Source: Rhodospirillales bacterium 24-66-33
GTDB taxonomy: Bacteria; Pseudomonadota; Alphaproteobacteria; Reyranellales; Reyranellaceae
Direction: 5' to 3'
DNA: 64,000 nt
Assembly (NCBI GenBank): GCA_002281855.1
Contig: NCHQ01000004.1
Location: forward strand, 186,001 to 250,000
Positions 44,471 to 56,855 of the stretch are shown here, one piece after another. The stretch's first letter is position 1. Every line of letters starts with the position of its first letter. The notes beneath the pieces are model-generated. The model was not told where the DNA came from. It ran no database searches and saw nothing but the letters and a program-made list of their open reading frames with translations. The translations under genes and the position numbers were made by a program.

Positions 44471-46627
44471 TCAGCGGGCCACCAGCAGGACGGGCGCCTG
44501 CAGATTGTCTATGAGGGACAGGCTGCGCGAGCTCAGGAATTTCGCATCGCCGTGGCGCAGCGTCGTGCCGATCACGATCAGGTCGTAGCGCCCGCGGCCG
44601 GCGGCCCGGCGTATCTCCGTCTCGGGATGATGGTTCGTCGCGGTGAGTCCCTGGACCGGGACTCCCGCGCTCTTGCCGAGACGATGGACGCCGAGCAGGA
44701 CCGACATGCCAGCCCGTCGCGCGCGGCCCCGCAGCAGCAGCGTGTCGTCGCTGGGATCGAAGACGTGCAGCGCCGTCAGCTTGCCGTGGCTGGCGGCGGC
44801 CAGAGCGACGGCAATCTCGGTCGCGAGCCGGGCATCGGCGCCGCCGCCCGTCGGCACCAGAATGTCGAGGGGGCCGGTCGCGACGTCCGCCCGGTCGCCG
44901 TTCACCATGATCGCGAGCGGGCCGTCGAAGGCGGCGACCAGCCTTTGAAGTCTCTCCTCGAAACGGGCCGCTTCCGGAGAAACCGGTTGATCGACGCCCA
45001 CGAAGGCGATGCTGTAGCCCTTCGCGACTTCCTTCTCGAGGCCGTCCGCCGCCGTTGCAGTCCGCGCCTGCAGCAACTGATCGACCGGCGGTCTCGCCGC
45101 CGGGGCGGTCTGTTGAGCCCCCGCGGGAAGGCCCCGGCCGAGTGCGGTTCGCATGGCGTCGGTGAGCCTGTCCTTCGCGAGAGGCTTCTCCAGGGGCCTG
45201 TCCGGTGCCGGATGGTGCAACACCGTCGTCAACAGCCGGAGACTGCCCGCAAAGAGGCCGGCGAGTGACGTCGTCCACTGGCCGTTGGCGCCGTCGTCGG
45301 CAAGGACGAGGGCGCGCTCCATTCTTGGAACGGCCTGCTGCTGCTCGGCCTCTTCCTTGTCGAGGCGCTTGGACTCTTCCTCGCGCAGCGGGACCCGCGC
45401 CATCATGTACCGCAAGGTTGGCGGCATCATCATGGTGGTGACCACCGCCATGGCGACGATCATCGTGTAGAGCTGGTTGCTCAGCGCTCCCATCGACAGG
45501 CCGATGCTGGCGATGATCACCTCGGTGGATCCGCGGGCATTGAGGCCCGTGGCCAGGGCGAGAGACTCGAGTCCCGTCAGCCCGCCCAGCCTGCCGCCGG
45601 CAAGGGCGCCGAGGAACTTGCCGATGCTGGCAACCACGATGATGGCGAGCGTGAAGAGTGCCAGCGTAGGATCGAAGAGGGTCCGCAGATCCATGCCGAG
45701 ACCGGCGACGGCGAAGAAGACGGGGCTGAAGAAGGCGATGATGAAGCCGCGCAGCTCGTCTTCGATATGCTCGGTCAGGATCGGCGATTGCCCGATCAGC
45801 ATGCCGGCGATGAATGCCCCCAGCGCCGTGTGAACGCCGATCAGCTCGGTCATCAGCGCCATCGAGAGCAGGATCACCAGGATGGCGCTGATGACCGGCA
45901 TCTCGATGGTCATGTTGTCGTTGCACCACAGGATGATGCGCGCCACCAGGCGGCGCCCGACGGTGAGGCTCGCTGCCAGAAAGATCGCGGTCAGCGCGAG
46001 GCTGGTGCCGACATCGGCAAGACTCACCGTTCCATGGGCGGCGATCCCTGAAATGACGGCAATGATGATCCACGCCAGCGTGTCGTCGAGGATGGCCGTT
46101 GCCAGGATGAGCTGTCCGAGGTCGCGCCGGATGGCGCCCACTTCCATCAGCACCATCGCGACGATCTTCACCGAGGAGATCGAGAGGGCCGTGCCGAGGA
46201 ACAAGGCGGTGACCAGCCGCCCCGTGGGCGACGGAATCAGCTCGGCCGGCAGCAGATAGGCCAGCGCCACGCCGCACGCGAAGGGGATGGCGATGCCCAT
46301 CAGCGACGTCGAGACGACCGCCCGTCGCCTGCGGGTCACCAGCGCGAGATTGGTTTCCATGCCGGTGAGCAGGAGGAGGAGCAGGATACCGATCTGCGAG
46401 ACCGCATCGATCATGCTCTTCAGCGCAGGCGTGTTGGGAAAGACGATGGCCCGAAATTCGGGCAGGAGCAGACCGAATATGGAAGGGCCGAGGAGAACGC
46501 CGGCCAGGAGCTGCCCGAAAATGGCCGGTTGACCCATCCGCGTCATGGCCTCGCCGATCAGCCGGCCGAAGAACAGCAGCAGAATCAGCTGGGCGATGAA
46601 GATTGCCGTCGTATGGTCTGCAGCCAA
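44471..46627 (-). CDS. CPA2 cation:proton antiporter with C-terminal UspA-like domains
   Basis: This 718-residue protein has a CPA2/KefB-type Na+/H+ or K+/H+ antiporter membrane domain (about residues 10-400, twelve to thirteen helices; FGQLLAGVLLGPSIFGLLLPEF, ALFLGTALSISSVKIVAMVL, ATAILDDTLAWIIIAVISG with the ion-binding Asp-Asp). A cytoplasmic tail (about 440-718) follows, rather than the RCK domain of Kef. It ends in a universal-stress-protein-like fold (GGGADARLATEIAVALAAAS, YDLIVIGTTLRHG, PVLLVAR). The tail may sense nucleotide or stress state. Confidence 0.87.
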   Translation of the reverse strand: MAADHTTAIFIAQLILLLFFGRLIGEAMTRMGQPAIFGQLLAGVLLGPSIFGLLLPEFRAIVFPNTPALKSMIDAVSQIGILLLLLLTGMETNLALVTRRRRAVVSTSLMGIAIPFACGVALAYLLPAELIPSPTGRLVTALFLGTALSISSVKIVAMVLMEVGAIRRDLGQLILATAILDDTLAWIIIAVISGIAAHGTVSLADVGTSLALTAIFLAASLTVGRRLVARIILWCNDNMTIEMPVISAILVILLSMALMTELIGVHTALGAFIAGMLIGQSPILTEHIEDELRGFIIAFFSPVFFAVAGLGMDLRTLFDPTLALFTLAIIVVASIGKFLGALAGGRLGGLTGLESLALATGLNARGSTEVIIASIGLSMGALSNQLYTMIVAMAVVTTMMMPPTLRYMMARVPLREEESKRLDKEEAEQQQAVPRMERALVLADDGANGQWTTSLAGLFAGSLRLLTTVLHHPAPDRPLEKPLAKDRLTDAMRTALGRGLPAGAQQTAPAARPPVDQLLQARTATAADGLEKEVAKGYSIAFVGVDQPVSPEAARFEERLQRLVAAFDGPLAIMVNGDRADVATGPLDILVPTGGGADARLATEIAVALAAASHGKLTALHVFDPSDDTLLLRGRARRAGMSVLLGVHRLGKSAGVPVQGLTATNHHPETEIRRAAGRGRYDLIVIGTTLRHGDAKFLSSRSLSLIDNLQAPVLLVAR

Positions 46628-46725
46628 GCCGTCCCCCGGTCATCGATACGCAAATTCTCTGCCATGGATGGACGGTCGGCACGACTCATGCTGACCTCCC
46701 TCTGAACCCAAGGAGGTATGATCGC

Positions 46726-46908
46726 GTGGATAAGGAAGCGATTGAAGTGCTTGCGCGCCGCAGCGGCCTCGCCCGCGCACTGGCGGAATTCCCCGAAGAT
46801 GTCATTGCGGCTGCAAAACAGGCGGCGGACGTGGCGCAGAAGATCAAGCGCCCGGCCGATCCGACGGCCGAGCCCTGGCCGCCGATGAAGGCGGGGACGA
46901 CGCTATGA
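46726..46908 (+). CDS. AtzG/GatC-like small amidase partner
   Basis: This 60-residue protein starts with GTG at 46726 after AGGAGG, reading MDKEAIEVLARRSGLARALA, followed by an amphipathic helix (AAAKQAADVAQKIKR) and a Pro-rich tail ending EPWPPMKAGTTL. Size, helix-plus-tail layout and ATGA overlap with an amidase gene resemble AtzG (DUF4089), the small subunit that stabilises AtzE amidase, and GatC. Family assignment rests on layout more than on residues. Confidence 0.65.
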   Translation: MDKEAIEVLARRSGLARALAEFPEDVIAAAKQAADVAQKIKRPADPTAEPWPPMKAGTTL

Positions 46909-48299
46909 GCGACCTGCACTGGATGACGGTGGAGGCGGCCGCTCGCGCCATCGCCGCGAAGGAACTCTCCCCCGTCGATCTGACGAAGGCGCTGCTCGAC
47001 CGTATCGAACAGCTCGATCCCAGGCTCAACGCCTTCATCCGCGTCGACGGTGAGGCCGCAATGGCGGCCGCCCTGGCTGCCGAAACCGAGGCGCAGGCAG
47101 GCCGGCTGCGCGGGCCGCTGCACGGCGTGCCGGTCGGCATCAAGGACATCATCAATGTCGCGGGCCTGCCGACGACCTGCCATTCGAAAGTCCTGCAGGA
47201 CAATATGGCGACCGCCGACGCGGTCTGCGTCGAGAAGCTGCGCGGTGCCGGGGCGATCGTGCTGGGCAAGCTGTCGACGCACGAATTCGCCATCGGCGGG
47301 CCGAGCTTCGACCTGCCCTGGCCGCCGGCGCGCAATCCCTGGAACACCGATCATCATCCCGGGGGCTCCTCGTCCGGCTCCGGCTCTGGTGTCGCGGCCG
47401 GCCTGTTCCCGATGGCGCTGGGCACCGATACCGGCGGCAGCGTGCGCAATCCGGCGAGCTGCTGCGGCATCGTCGGCCTGAAGCCCACCTACGGTCTGGT
47501 CTCGCGCCGCGGCGTCTTCCCGCTGTCCTTCACGCTCGATCATGTCGGGCCGATGACACGCACCGTGGCGGACAATGCGCTGATGCTGCAGGCGATTGCC
47601 GGCCACGATCCGCTCGATCCCGGCAGCGCGGCCGCGGCGCAAGGCCATTACGGCGCGGCGCTCGACCGCGGCATACGGGGCCTGCGTGTGGGCTTCGTTC
47701 GCCATTTCCACGAGATCGATACGCCCGCGAACCCCGAGGTCACGGCGGCGCTGGAACATGTCGCGCGCAGCTTGCAGGTCGAAGGCGCCGAGGTACGCGA
47801 CATCAAGCTTCCGACGCTCGGCGAGTTCGGTGCGGTGAACCGTGTGATCCTGCAAAGCGAGGCCTGGTCGATCCATGGACCGTGGCTCAGCGAGCGACCC
47901 GGCGACTACGGCAAGCTGGGTCGTCAGCGCCTGATGGCCGGCGCCTTCATGAGCGCGGGCGACTACATGCTGGCGAGCCGCCGCCGCCTGCAGATGATTG
48001 CCGAGGTCGAGGCCGCCTTGCGCGAGGTCGACGTGCTGCTCTGCGCCAGCTCGATGGACCCGGCCTGCCGCATCGAGGATACGGCCGAGGTCGAGCGCAC
48101 CTATCCGCGCCAGGCCCGCACGCCGTTCAACGTCACCGGCCATCCGGCACTCGCCATGATGTCCGGCCTCTCGGTCGGCGGCATGCCCGTCTCCGTGCAG
48201 TTCGTCGGCCGCTACTTCGACGAGGCGACGGTCTTCCAGGTGGCGCGCGCCTGGGAGCGCGTGGCGGGGACGGACAAAAAGCACCCACCGATCGTGTGA
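46905..48299 (+). CDS. Amidase-signature hydrolase (AtzE/GatA-like)
   Basis: This 464-residue amidase-signature enzyme has an intact triad: Lys80 in VGIKDIINV, cis-Ser155 in HPGGSSSGSG and nucleophile Ser179 in DTGGSVRNPA. It would hydrolyse an amide or carboxy-urea bond. The coupled AtzG-like gene upstream suggests a two-subunit amidase comparable to AtzEG (1-carboxybiuret hydrolase), though GatA-like paralogues act on many amides. No gatB is adjacent, so a role in tRNA amidation is unlikely. Confidence 0.86.
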   Translation: MSDLHWMTVEAAARAIAAKELSPVDLTKALLDRIEQLDPRLNAFIRVDGEAAMAAALAAETEAQAGRLRGPLHGVPVGIKDIINVAGLPTTCHSKVLQDNMATADAVCVEKLRGAGAIVLGKLSTHEFAIGGPSFDLPWPPARNPWNTDHHPGGSSSGSGSGVAAGLFPMALGTDTGGSVRNPASCCGIVGLKPTYGLVSRRGVFPLSFTLDHVGPMTRTVADNALMLQAIAGHDPLDPGSAAAAQGHYGAALDRGIRGLRVGFVRHFHEIDTPANPEVTAALEHVARSLQVEGAEVRDIKLPTLGEFGAVNRVILQSEAWSIHGPWLSERPGDYGKLGRQRLMAGAFMSAGDYMLASRRRLQMIAEVEAALREVDVLLCASSMDPACRIEDTAEVERTYPRQARTPFNVTGHPALAMMSGLSVGGMPVSVQFVGRYFDEATVFQVARAWERVAGTDKKHPPIV

Positions 48300-48305
48300 T
48301 CTGTC

Positions 48306-48328
48306 GAATTAATTCGTTGAATTAGTTC
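48306..48328. promoter_or_regulatory. AT-rich near-palindromic direct repeat upstream of the flavin monooxygenase
   Basis: GAATTAATTC (48306-48315) and GAATTAGTTC (48319-48328) differ at one base and lie 13 bp apart; each is itself nearly palindromic. The block stands out in GC-rich surroundings, 54 bp before the monooxygenase ATG, as an operator would. Confidence 0.5.
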
Positions 48329-48381
48329 TTGTCGTCCGAGCGGGCCTTGCCGGTCCGCCCGGCGGGCGCAACATACCGCCC

Positions 48382-49728
48382 ATGACCCAGAAGAAGCTTC
48401 GCCTCGGCGCCTTCATGCGCCCCGTCAGCATCCACACCGCGGCGTGGCGCTATCCCGGCGGCACGCCGGACGCCAACTTCAATCTCAAGGCGCTGGTGAA
48501 GTACGCGCAGACCTTGGAGCGCGGCAAGTTCGACGCCTTCTTCATGGCCGATCACCTGGCCGTGCTGAACATGCCGATGGACGCTCTGAAGCGCAGCGCC
48601 ACGGTCACCTCGTTCGATCCGCTGACCTTGCTGCCGGCGCTGGCGATGGCCACCAGCCATCTCGGCCTGATCGCCACTGCCTCGAGCACCTTCGAGCCGG
48701 CTTACACGATCGCCCGGCGCTTCGCCTCGCTCGACCATATCAGCGAGGGCCGGGCCGGCTGGAACCTGGTGACGACGTCCAATCCCGATGCCGCCCTGAA
48801 CTTCGGCCTGGACGACCAGATGCCCCATGCCGAGCGCTACGCCCGCGCCCGTGAGTTCTTCGACGTGGTGACGGGCCTGTGGGATTCGTGGGCCGACGAT
48901 GCCTTCGTGCGCGACGTCGAGAACGGCGTGTATTTCGATCCGTCGCGCCTGCACGTGCTCGATCACAAGGGCAAATACCTGAAGGTGCGCGGGCCGCTGA
49001 ACATCGCCCGGCCGGTGCAGGGCTGGCCCGTCATCGTGCAGGCTGGCGCCTCCGATGCCGGCCGCCAGCTCGCGGCCGAGACCGCCGAGATGGTGTTTGC
49101 CGCCGGCGGCCCGATCGCCGACGCGCGCGCCTTCTATGCCGACGTGAAAGGTCGGGCGGCAAAGATCGGCCGCAATCCCGATCACATCAAGATCCTGCCG
49201 GGCGCCTTCGTGGTGGTGGGCGATTCGCTCGACGAGGCTAAGGAGAAGCGCGCGCGTCTCGACAGTCTGGTGAACTACGACAGCTCGATCGCCGCCGTCT
49301 CGATGGCGCTGGGCGTCGATGCCCGCAGCTTCGATCCCGACAAGCCGCTGCCCGACGACATTCCCGAGACCGAAGCCAGCAAGAGCGGCCGTGACCGCGT
49401 GATCGAACTCGGCAGGCGCGAGAACCTGACCGTGCGCCAGATCGCCGGCCGGCTGGGCGGCTATGGCGGGCTCGGCATCCTGGGCACGCCGGCAATGATT
49501 GCCGACCAGATGGAGGAGTGGCTGGCCACGGAAGCCTGCGACGGCTTCAACGTCATGTTCCCCTACCTGCCGGGCGGACTCGACGACTTCGTCGACAAGG
49601 TGGTGCCGGAACTGCAGCGCCGCGGTCTCTTTCGCACAGAGTATGAAGGCACGACCTTGCGGGAGAATCTCGGCCTGCCGCGACCGGAGAACCGTTTTTT
49701 CGCGGCAACGGCCAAGGCGGCGGAGTAA
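48382..49728 (+). CDS. LLM-class flavin-dependent monooxygenase (NtaA/SnaA/DszA type)
   Basis: This 448-residue bacterial luciferase-fold protein has the family pattern LGAFMRPVSIHTAAWRYPG, FDAFFMADHLA, TASSTFEPAYTIARRFASLDHISEGRAGWNLVTTSNPDAA and VQAGASDAGRQLAAETAEMVF. It uses FMNH2 supplied by a separate reductase to oxidise C-N or C-S bonds (nitrilotriacetate and dibenzothiophene sulfone are known substrates). No flavin reductase lies next to it. It follows the amidase by 82 nt and precedes a GNAT gene by 11 nt. Confidence 0.88.
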   Translation: MTQKKLRLGAFMRPVSIHTAAWRYPGGTPDANFNLKALVKYAQTLERGKFDAFFMADHLAVLNMPMDALKRSATVTSFDPLTLLPALAMATSHLGLIATASSTFEPAYTIARRFASLDHISEGRAGWNLVTTSNPDAALNFGLDDQMPHAERYARAREFFDVVTGLWDSWADDAFVRDVENGVYFDPSRLHVLDHKGKYLKVRGPLNIARPVQGWPVIVQAGASDAGRQLAAETAEMVFAAGGPIADARAFYADVKGRAAKIGRNPDHIKILPGAFVVVGDSLDEAKEKRARLDSLVNYDSSIAAVSMALGVDARSFDPDKPLPDDIPETEASKSGRDRVIELGRRENLTVRQIAGRLGGYGGLGILGTPAMIADQMEEWLATEACDGFNVMFPYLPGGLDDFVDKVVPELQRRGLFRTEYEGTTLRENLGLPRPENRFFAATAKAAE

Positions 49729-49739
49729 GCTCCGCGCCC

Positions 49740-50582
49740 ATGAGCTTCGAGATCACGGTCGGCAGCGCCGACGACGTCCAGCGCATGGCTTCCTGGGCCA
49801 ATGACGAAGGCTGGAACCCCGGCAACACGGATGACCACGCTTTCTTTGCCGCGGACCCGGGTGCGTTCCTGATCGGCCGCCTCGACGGCGAGCCGCAGGC
49901 CTGCATCTCCGTGGTGAAATACGGCGCGGGCTTCGGCTTCCTGGGGTTCTACATCGCCCGCCCGCCGGTGCGCGGGAAGGGCTACGGGATCCAGCTCTGG
50001 CGTGCCGGCATGGCGCGGCTCGCGGGGCGCAATGTCGGGCTCGATGGCGTCGTGGCGCAGCAGGGCAACTACAAGAAGTCGGGCTTCCGGCTGGCTTGGA
50101 ACAACATTCGCCATGAAGGCGCCCCGCCGGCCGGGAAGCCGCCGGCCGGCGTCACCTTCGCCGATGCCCGCAGCATCGGCTTCGACCGGCTCGCCGCCTA
50201 CGACCGCCGCTTCTTCCCGGAGGCGCGGGACTCGTTCCTGGCAACGTGGATCTCATTGCCGGAGAGGGCATCCCTCGTCGCCCTGCGTGACGGCGAGATC
50301 GTGGGCTTTGCCGTGATGCGCGCCTGTGCGGCTGCCTCGCGCGTCGGGCCGCTCTATGGCGCGACGCCGGAGATCGCGTCGGCACTGGTGGGCGCGCTCG
50401 CAACGACGCTGGGCGCAACCGCCGTCGCGATCGACGTGCCCGATCGCAACAAGCCGGCGGTGAAGCTGGCCGAACAGATCGGCCTAAAGCCGTCCTTCGA
50501 GACCGCGCGCATGTACACGGGCGCGGACCCCGACGTCGACTATGCCGGCCTGTTCGGCGTGACCAGCCTGGAACTCGGCTGA
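49740..50582 (+). CDS. GNAT-family N-acetyltransferase with C-terminal acetyltransferase-like domain
   Basis: This 280-residue protein has an N-terminal GNAT domain (FEITVGSADDVQRMASWANDEGWNPG start; acetyl-CoA loop ARPPVRGKGYGIQLWRAGM, with the QxxGxG/A-like RGKGYG). A second, degenerate acetyltransferase-like half (about 145-280) ends in GLKPSFETARMYTG, the arrangement seen in Acetyltransf_18-type proteins. Substrate unknown. It is probably co-transcribed with the flavin monooxygenase; paired inverted repeats follow. Confidence 0.84.
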   Translation: MSFEITVGSADDVQRMASWANDEGWNPGNTDDHAFFAADPGAFLIGRLDGEPQACISVVKYGAGFGFLGFYIARPPVRGKGYGIQLWRAGMARLAGRNVGLDGVVAQQGNYKKSGFRLAWNNIRHEGAPPAGKPPAGVTFADARSIGFDRLAAYDRRFFPEARDSFLATWISLPERASLVALRDGEIVGFAVMRACAAASRVGPLYGATPEIASALVGALATTLGATAVAIDVPDRNKPAVKLAEQIGLKPSFETARMYTGADPDVDYAGLFGVTSLELG

Positions 50583-50604
50583 CGCTTCTGAGCGCGCGAC
50601 ACTT

Positions 50605-50720
50605 GACCCCTCCGTCGGCGTAAGACGCCGCCACCTCCCCATCTGAATGGGGAGGCGATGATGATTCTTCGTTCCTCCCCATTCAAATGGGGAGGTGCCC
50701 CGAAGGGGCGGAGGGGTCAT
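50605..50720. repeat. Paired inverted copies of a palindromic repeat element
   Basis: Two copies face each other. Each reads GACCCCTCCG, a GC hairpin, CACCTCCCCAT, a short loop, ATGGGGAGG (copy 1 about 50605-50655 on plus; copy 2 about 50672-50720 on minus). Together they form a long imperfect palindrome between convergent genes and probably act as a bidirectional terminator. A short relative lies at 25751-25776. Confidence 0.75.
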
Positions 50721-50744
50721 GTCTGCCGGTGTTGCAGGCGAGAC

Positions 50745-52310
50745 TCACTGCGCCTTCTTGATGTTCCAGAAGACCGGCGCCGGTGAGGACAGGCTGCCGG
50801 TGATGTTCTTGCGGATCGCCATCGGGATGTTGAACTGGCCGAGCTGGGCGAAGGTCGGATATTCCGACTCGCGCACCTGAACCGCCGTCGCGAGCTCCTT
50901 GCGCTTGGCGGGATCGGTCGTCTTGGCGAAGGCGTCGCGCAGCTCCTCGATCTTGGCGTCGCACGGCCAGCCGATCGCGGCCTTCTCGCAGGCGGCGCCG
51001 ACGAAGGCCGAAACGATGGGATTGAGCAGGTCGGCCGACACCCAGGAGGTCATGAACGCGCTCCAGCCGCCGGCGTTCAGCGGCTCCTTGCGGGCGCGGC
51101 GCGACAGCACGGTCTGCCAATCCATCGCCTGCATGTCGACGGTGAAGCCGCCGCGTTCCAGCAGCGACTTCGCGATCGGCGTCAGGCGGCCGGTGTTGGT
51201 GTCGGTCGCAAACAGCAGCACGACCGGCGTGCCGTCATAGCCTTCCTGCTTCAGGATCTCCTTCGACTTGGCGAAGTTGGATTCGAGCTTGTCCTCGAAG
51301 CCCGCGTCGGTCGCGTAGGGCGTGCCGCAGATGAAGAGCGCCTTGCACTCCTTGAAGTATTTCGGGTCGTTGATGGCGGCCAGCAGGAAGTCCTTCTGGT
51401 TCAGCGCATAGAGCGCCGCCTGGCGGATCTTCGCGTTGTCGAACGGCTTGTGCAGCACGTTGAAGCGCAGGCTGTACTGGCTGCCGAGCGGATTGAGGTC
51501 CTTCACCTCGATGTTCTTGTCTTTCTCGAGCAGCGGCAGCATCTCGATCAGGGGCTGCTCGAGAATGTCGATCTCGCCGGTCATCAGCGCATTGGCCGCG
51601 GTCTGGGGATCGGTGATGTTGATCCACTCGACACGGTCGACATAGACGTTCTTGCCGCCCGAGAGGGCCGAGGGCGGCTCGGCGCGCGGCTTGTAGTCCT
51701 TGAACTTGTCGTAGACCGTCTTCTCGCCCGGCCGCCACAGGTCGGCGCGGAACACGAACGGGCCGGAGCCGATGAACTCCTTGATCTGCGTGTTGCCCGG
51801 CGTCTCGGCGATGCGCTTGGGCATGATGAACGGCACGTTCGAGCTGGGCTTGCCGAGCGATTCGATGACCAGGCCGTAGGGTTCCTTGAGGGCGAGGGTG
51901 AAGGTCTTGTCGTCGACCGCGGCCAGGTCCTTGGTGAAGCTCATGAGCTTCTGGCCCATCGCGTCGCGCGACGCCCAGCGCTTGATCGAGGCGATGCAGT
52001 CCTCGGCCTTCACCGGCGCGCCATCGTGGAACTTCAGTCCGTCACGCAGGGTGAACGTATAGGTGAGCTTGTCGTCGCTCACCTTCCAGCTCTCGAGCAT
52101 CTGCGGCTTGACGTCGAGCTTGTCGTCGACCGCCAGCAGCGTGTCGTAGACCATGTAACCGTAGTTGCGGACGATATAGGCGGTGGTCCAGATCGGATCG
52201 ACGATCTTGACGTCCGAATGCATGACGACCTTCAGGGTCTGCGCTTCGGCCGTGGCCGAGAACAGCGCCGTCGTCGCCGCGGCGAGGGCCGCCCATTTCA
52301 TCTTCCGCAT
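50745..52310 (-). CDS. Peptide/nickel-type ABC transporter substrate-binding protein (family 5)
   Basis: This 521-residue periplasmic receptor has a signal peptide (AALAAATTALFSATAEA). Family 5 motifs include LTYTFTLRDGLKFHDGAPVKAEDCIASIKRW, AANALMTGEIDILEQPLIE and KIRQAALYALNQKDFL. Such receptors bind oligopeptides, opines or other compounds. No permease or ATPase genes are adjacent. It is divergent from the amidohydrolase gene, so both may respond to the same compound. Confidence 0.9.
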   Translation of the reverse strand: MRKMKWAALAAATTALFSATAEAQTLKVVMHSDVKIVDPIWTTAYIVRNYGYMVYDTLLAVDDKLDVKPQMLESWKVSDDKLTYTFTLRDGLKFHDGAPVKAEDCIASIKRWASRDAMGQKLMSFTKDLAAVDDKTFTLALKEPYGLVIESLGKPSSNVPFIMPKRIAETPGNTQIKEFIGSGPFVFRADLWRPGEKTVYDKFKDYKPRAEPPSALSGGKNVYVDRVEWINITDPQTAANALMTGEIDILEQPLIEMLPLLEKDKNIEVKDLNPLGSQYSLRFNVLHKPFDNAKIRQAALYALNQKDFLLAAINDPKYFKECKALFICGTPYATDAGFEDKLESNFAKSKEILKQEGYDGTPVVLLFATDTNTGRLTPIAKSLLERGGFTVDMQAMDWQTVLSRRARKEPLNAGGWSAFMTSWVSADLLNPIVSAFVGAACEKAAIGWPCDAKIEELRDAFAKTTDPAKRKELATAVQVRESEYPTFAQLGQFNIPMAIRKNITGSLSSPAPVFWNIKKAQ

Positions 52311-52398
52311 CGTCTGCCTCCTTGTTCTCTGATCGGCCCGAATCTATCGTCCCGTTGCGGTGCCTATGCAACAGGCATGCCTTTACAGGAGCAAATTC

Positions 52399-53847
<1,449 letters not shown>

Positions 53848-53848
53848 T

Positions 53849-53963
53849 CTTGTCATCGCGAGCGGGGTAACCCCCGCTCTGGAGCGAAGCGAAGGATCTA
53901 GCGCTAGCGACGGAGTACTCTGGTCGCTCGGCCAGGTCCTTCGCTGGCGCTCAGGACGACAAG
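53849..53963. repeat. Long imperfect palindromic intergenic element
   Basis: CTTGTC (53849-53854) pairs with GACAAG (53958-53963). Further arms include GAGCG/CGCTC and CGAAGGATCT/AGGTCCTTCG, with a palindromic centre TAGCGCTA. It fills the gap between the convergent amidohydrolase and lon genes. GTCATCGCGAGC-type palindromes are common dispersed repeats in alphaproteobacteria. Confidence 0.75.
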
Positions 53964-53967
53964 AGGT

Positions 53968-56378
<2,411 letters not shown>

Positions 56379-56382
<4 letters not shown>

Positions 56383-56801
56383 GGCTGCCTCCGCATCGCG
56401 GCCTTGGCCAGGGTCACCACCAGGCAACCGTTCGCCTCGAAGCGCCGCACCTCGCCATACACGCCGGGCGGCAGGGCGATGCGTCGCTCGAAGCGGCCCT
56501 GCGGCAGTTCCATGCGATGGATCTTCGCCGTGCGCAGCTCGGCGGGAACCGTGCGCTCGCCTGAAAGAACGAGCGTGCCGTTTTCGATCACGGCCTCGAC
56601 CTGCTGCACGTCGACGCCCGGCAGTGCGGCCAATATCAGCACCTCGCGCTCGGTTTCCAGCACGTCGACCGGCGGCTCCCAGTTGGCGCGCAGGCGGCCC
56701 GCCGTCTGCGGCCGGAATACCTGGCCATGCAGCCGTTCGGCCTGCGCCAGCATCTGCAGCGCTTCCGACCACATCCAGTCTCTGGGATCGCCTCTTTTCA
56801 T
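56379..56801 (-). CDS. Small heat-shock protein, Hsp20/alpha-crystallin family
   Basis: This 140-residue protein has an alpha-crystallin domain at about 40-130 (WEPPVDVLETEREVLILAALPGVDVQQVEAVIENGTLVLSGER, then MELPQGRFERRIALP), with the conserved FERR segment. It holds unfolded proteins. The ATG at 56801 follows GGAGG. Overlap with lon suggests coordinated holding and degradation. No clear sigma-32 promoter was found in the short gap before it. Confidence 0.9.
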
Positions 56802-56855
56802 GAACCCGGGCCTCCAAACCCGCCCCAATGTGGGAATTGAGAGCGGCGGCGGCAA

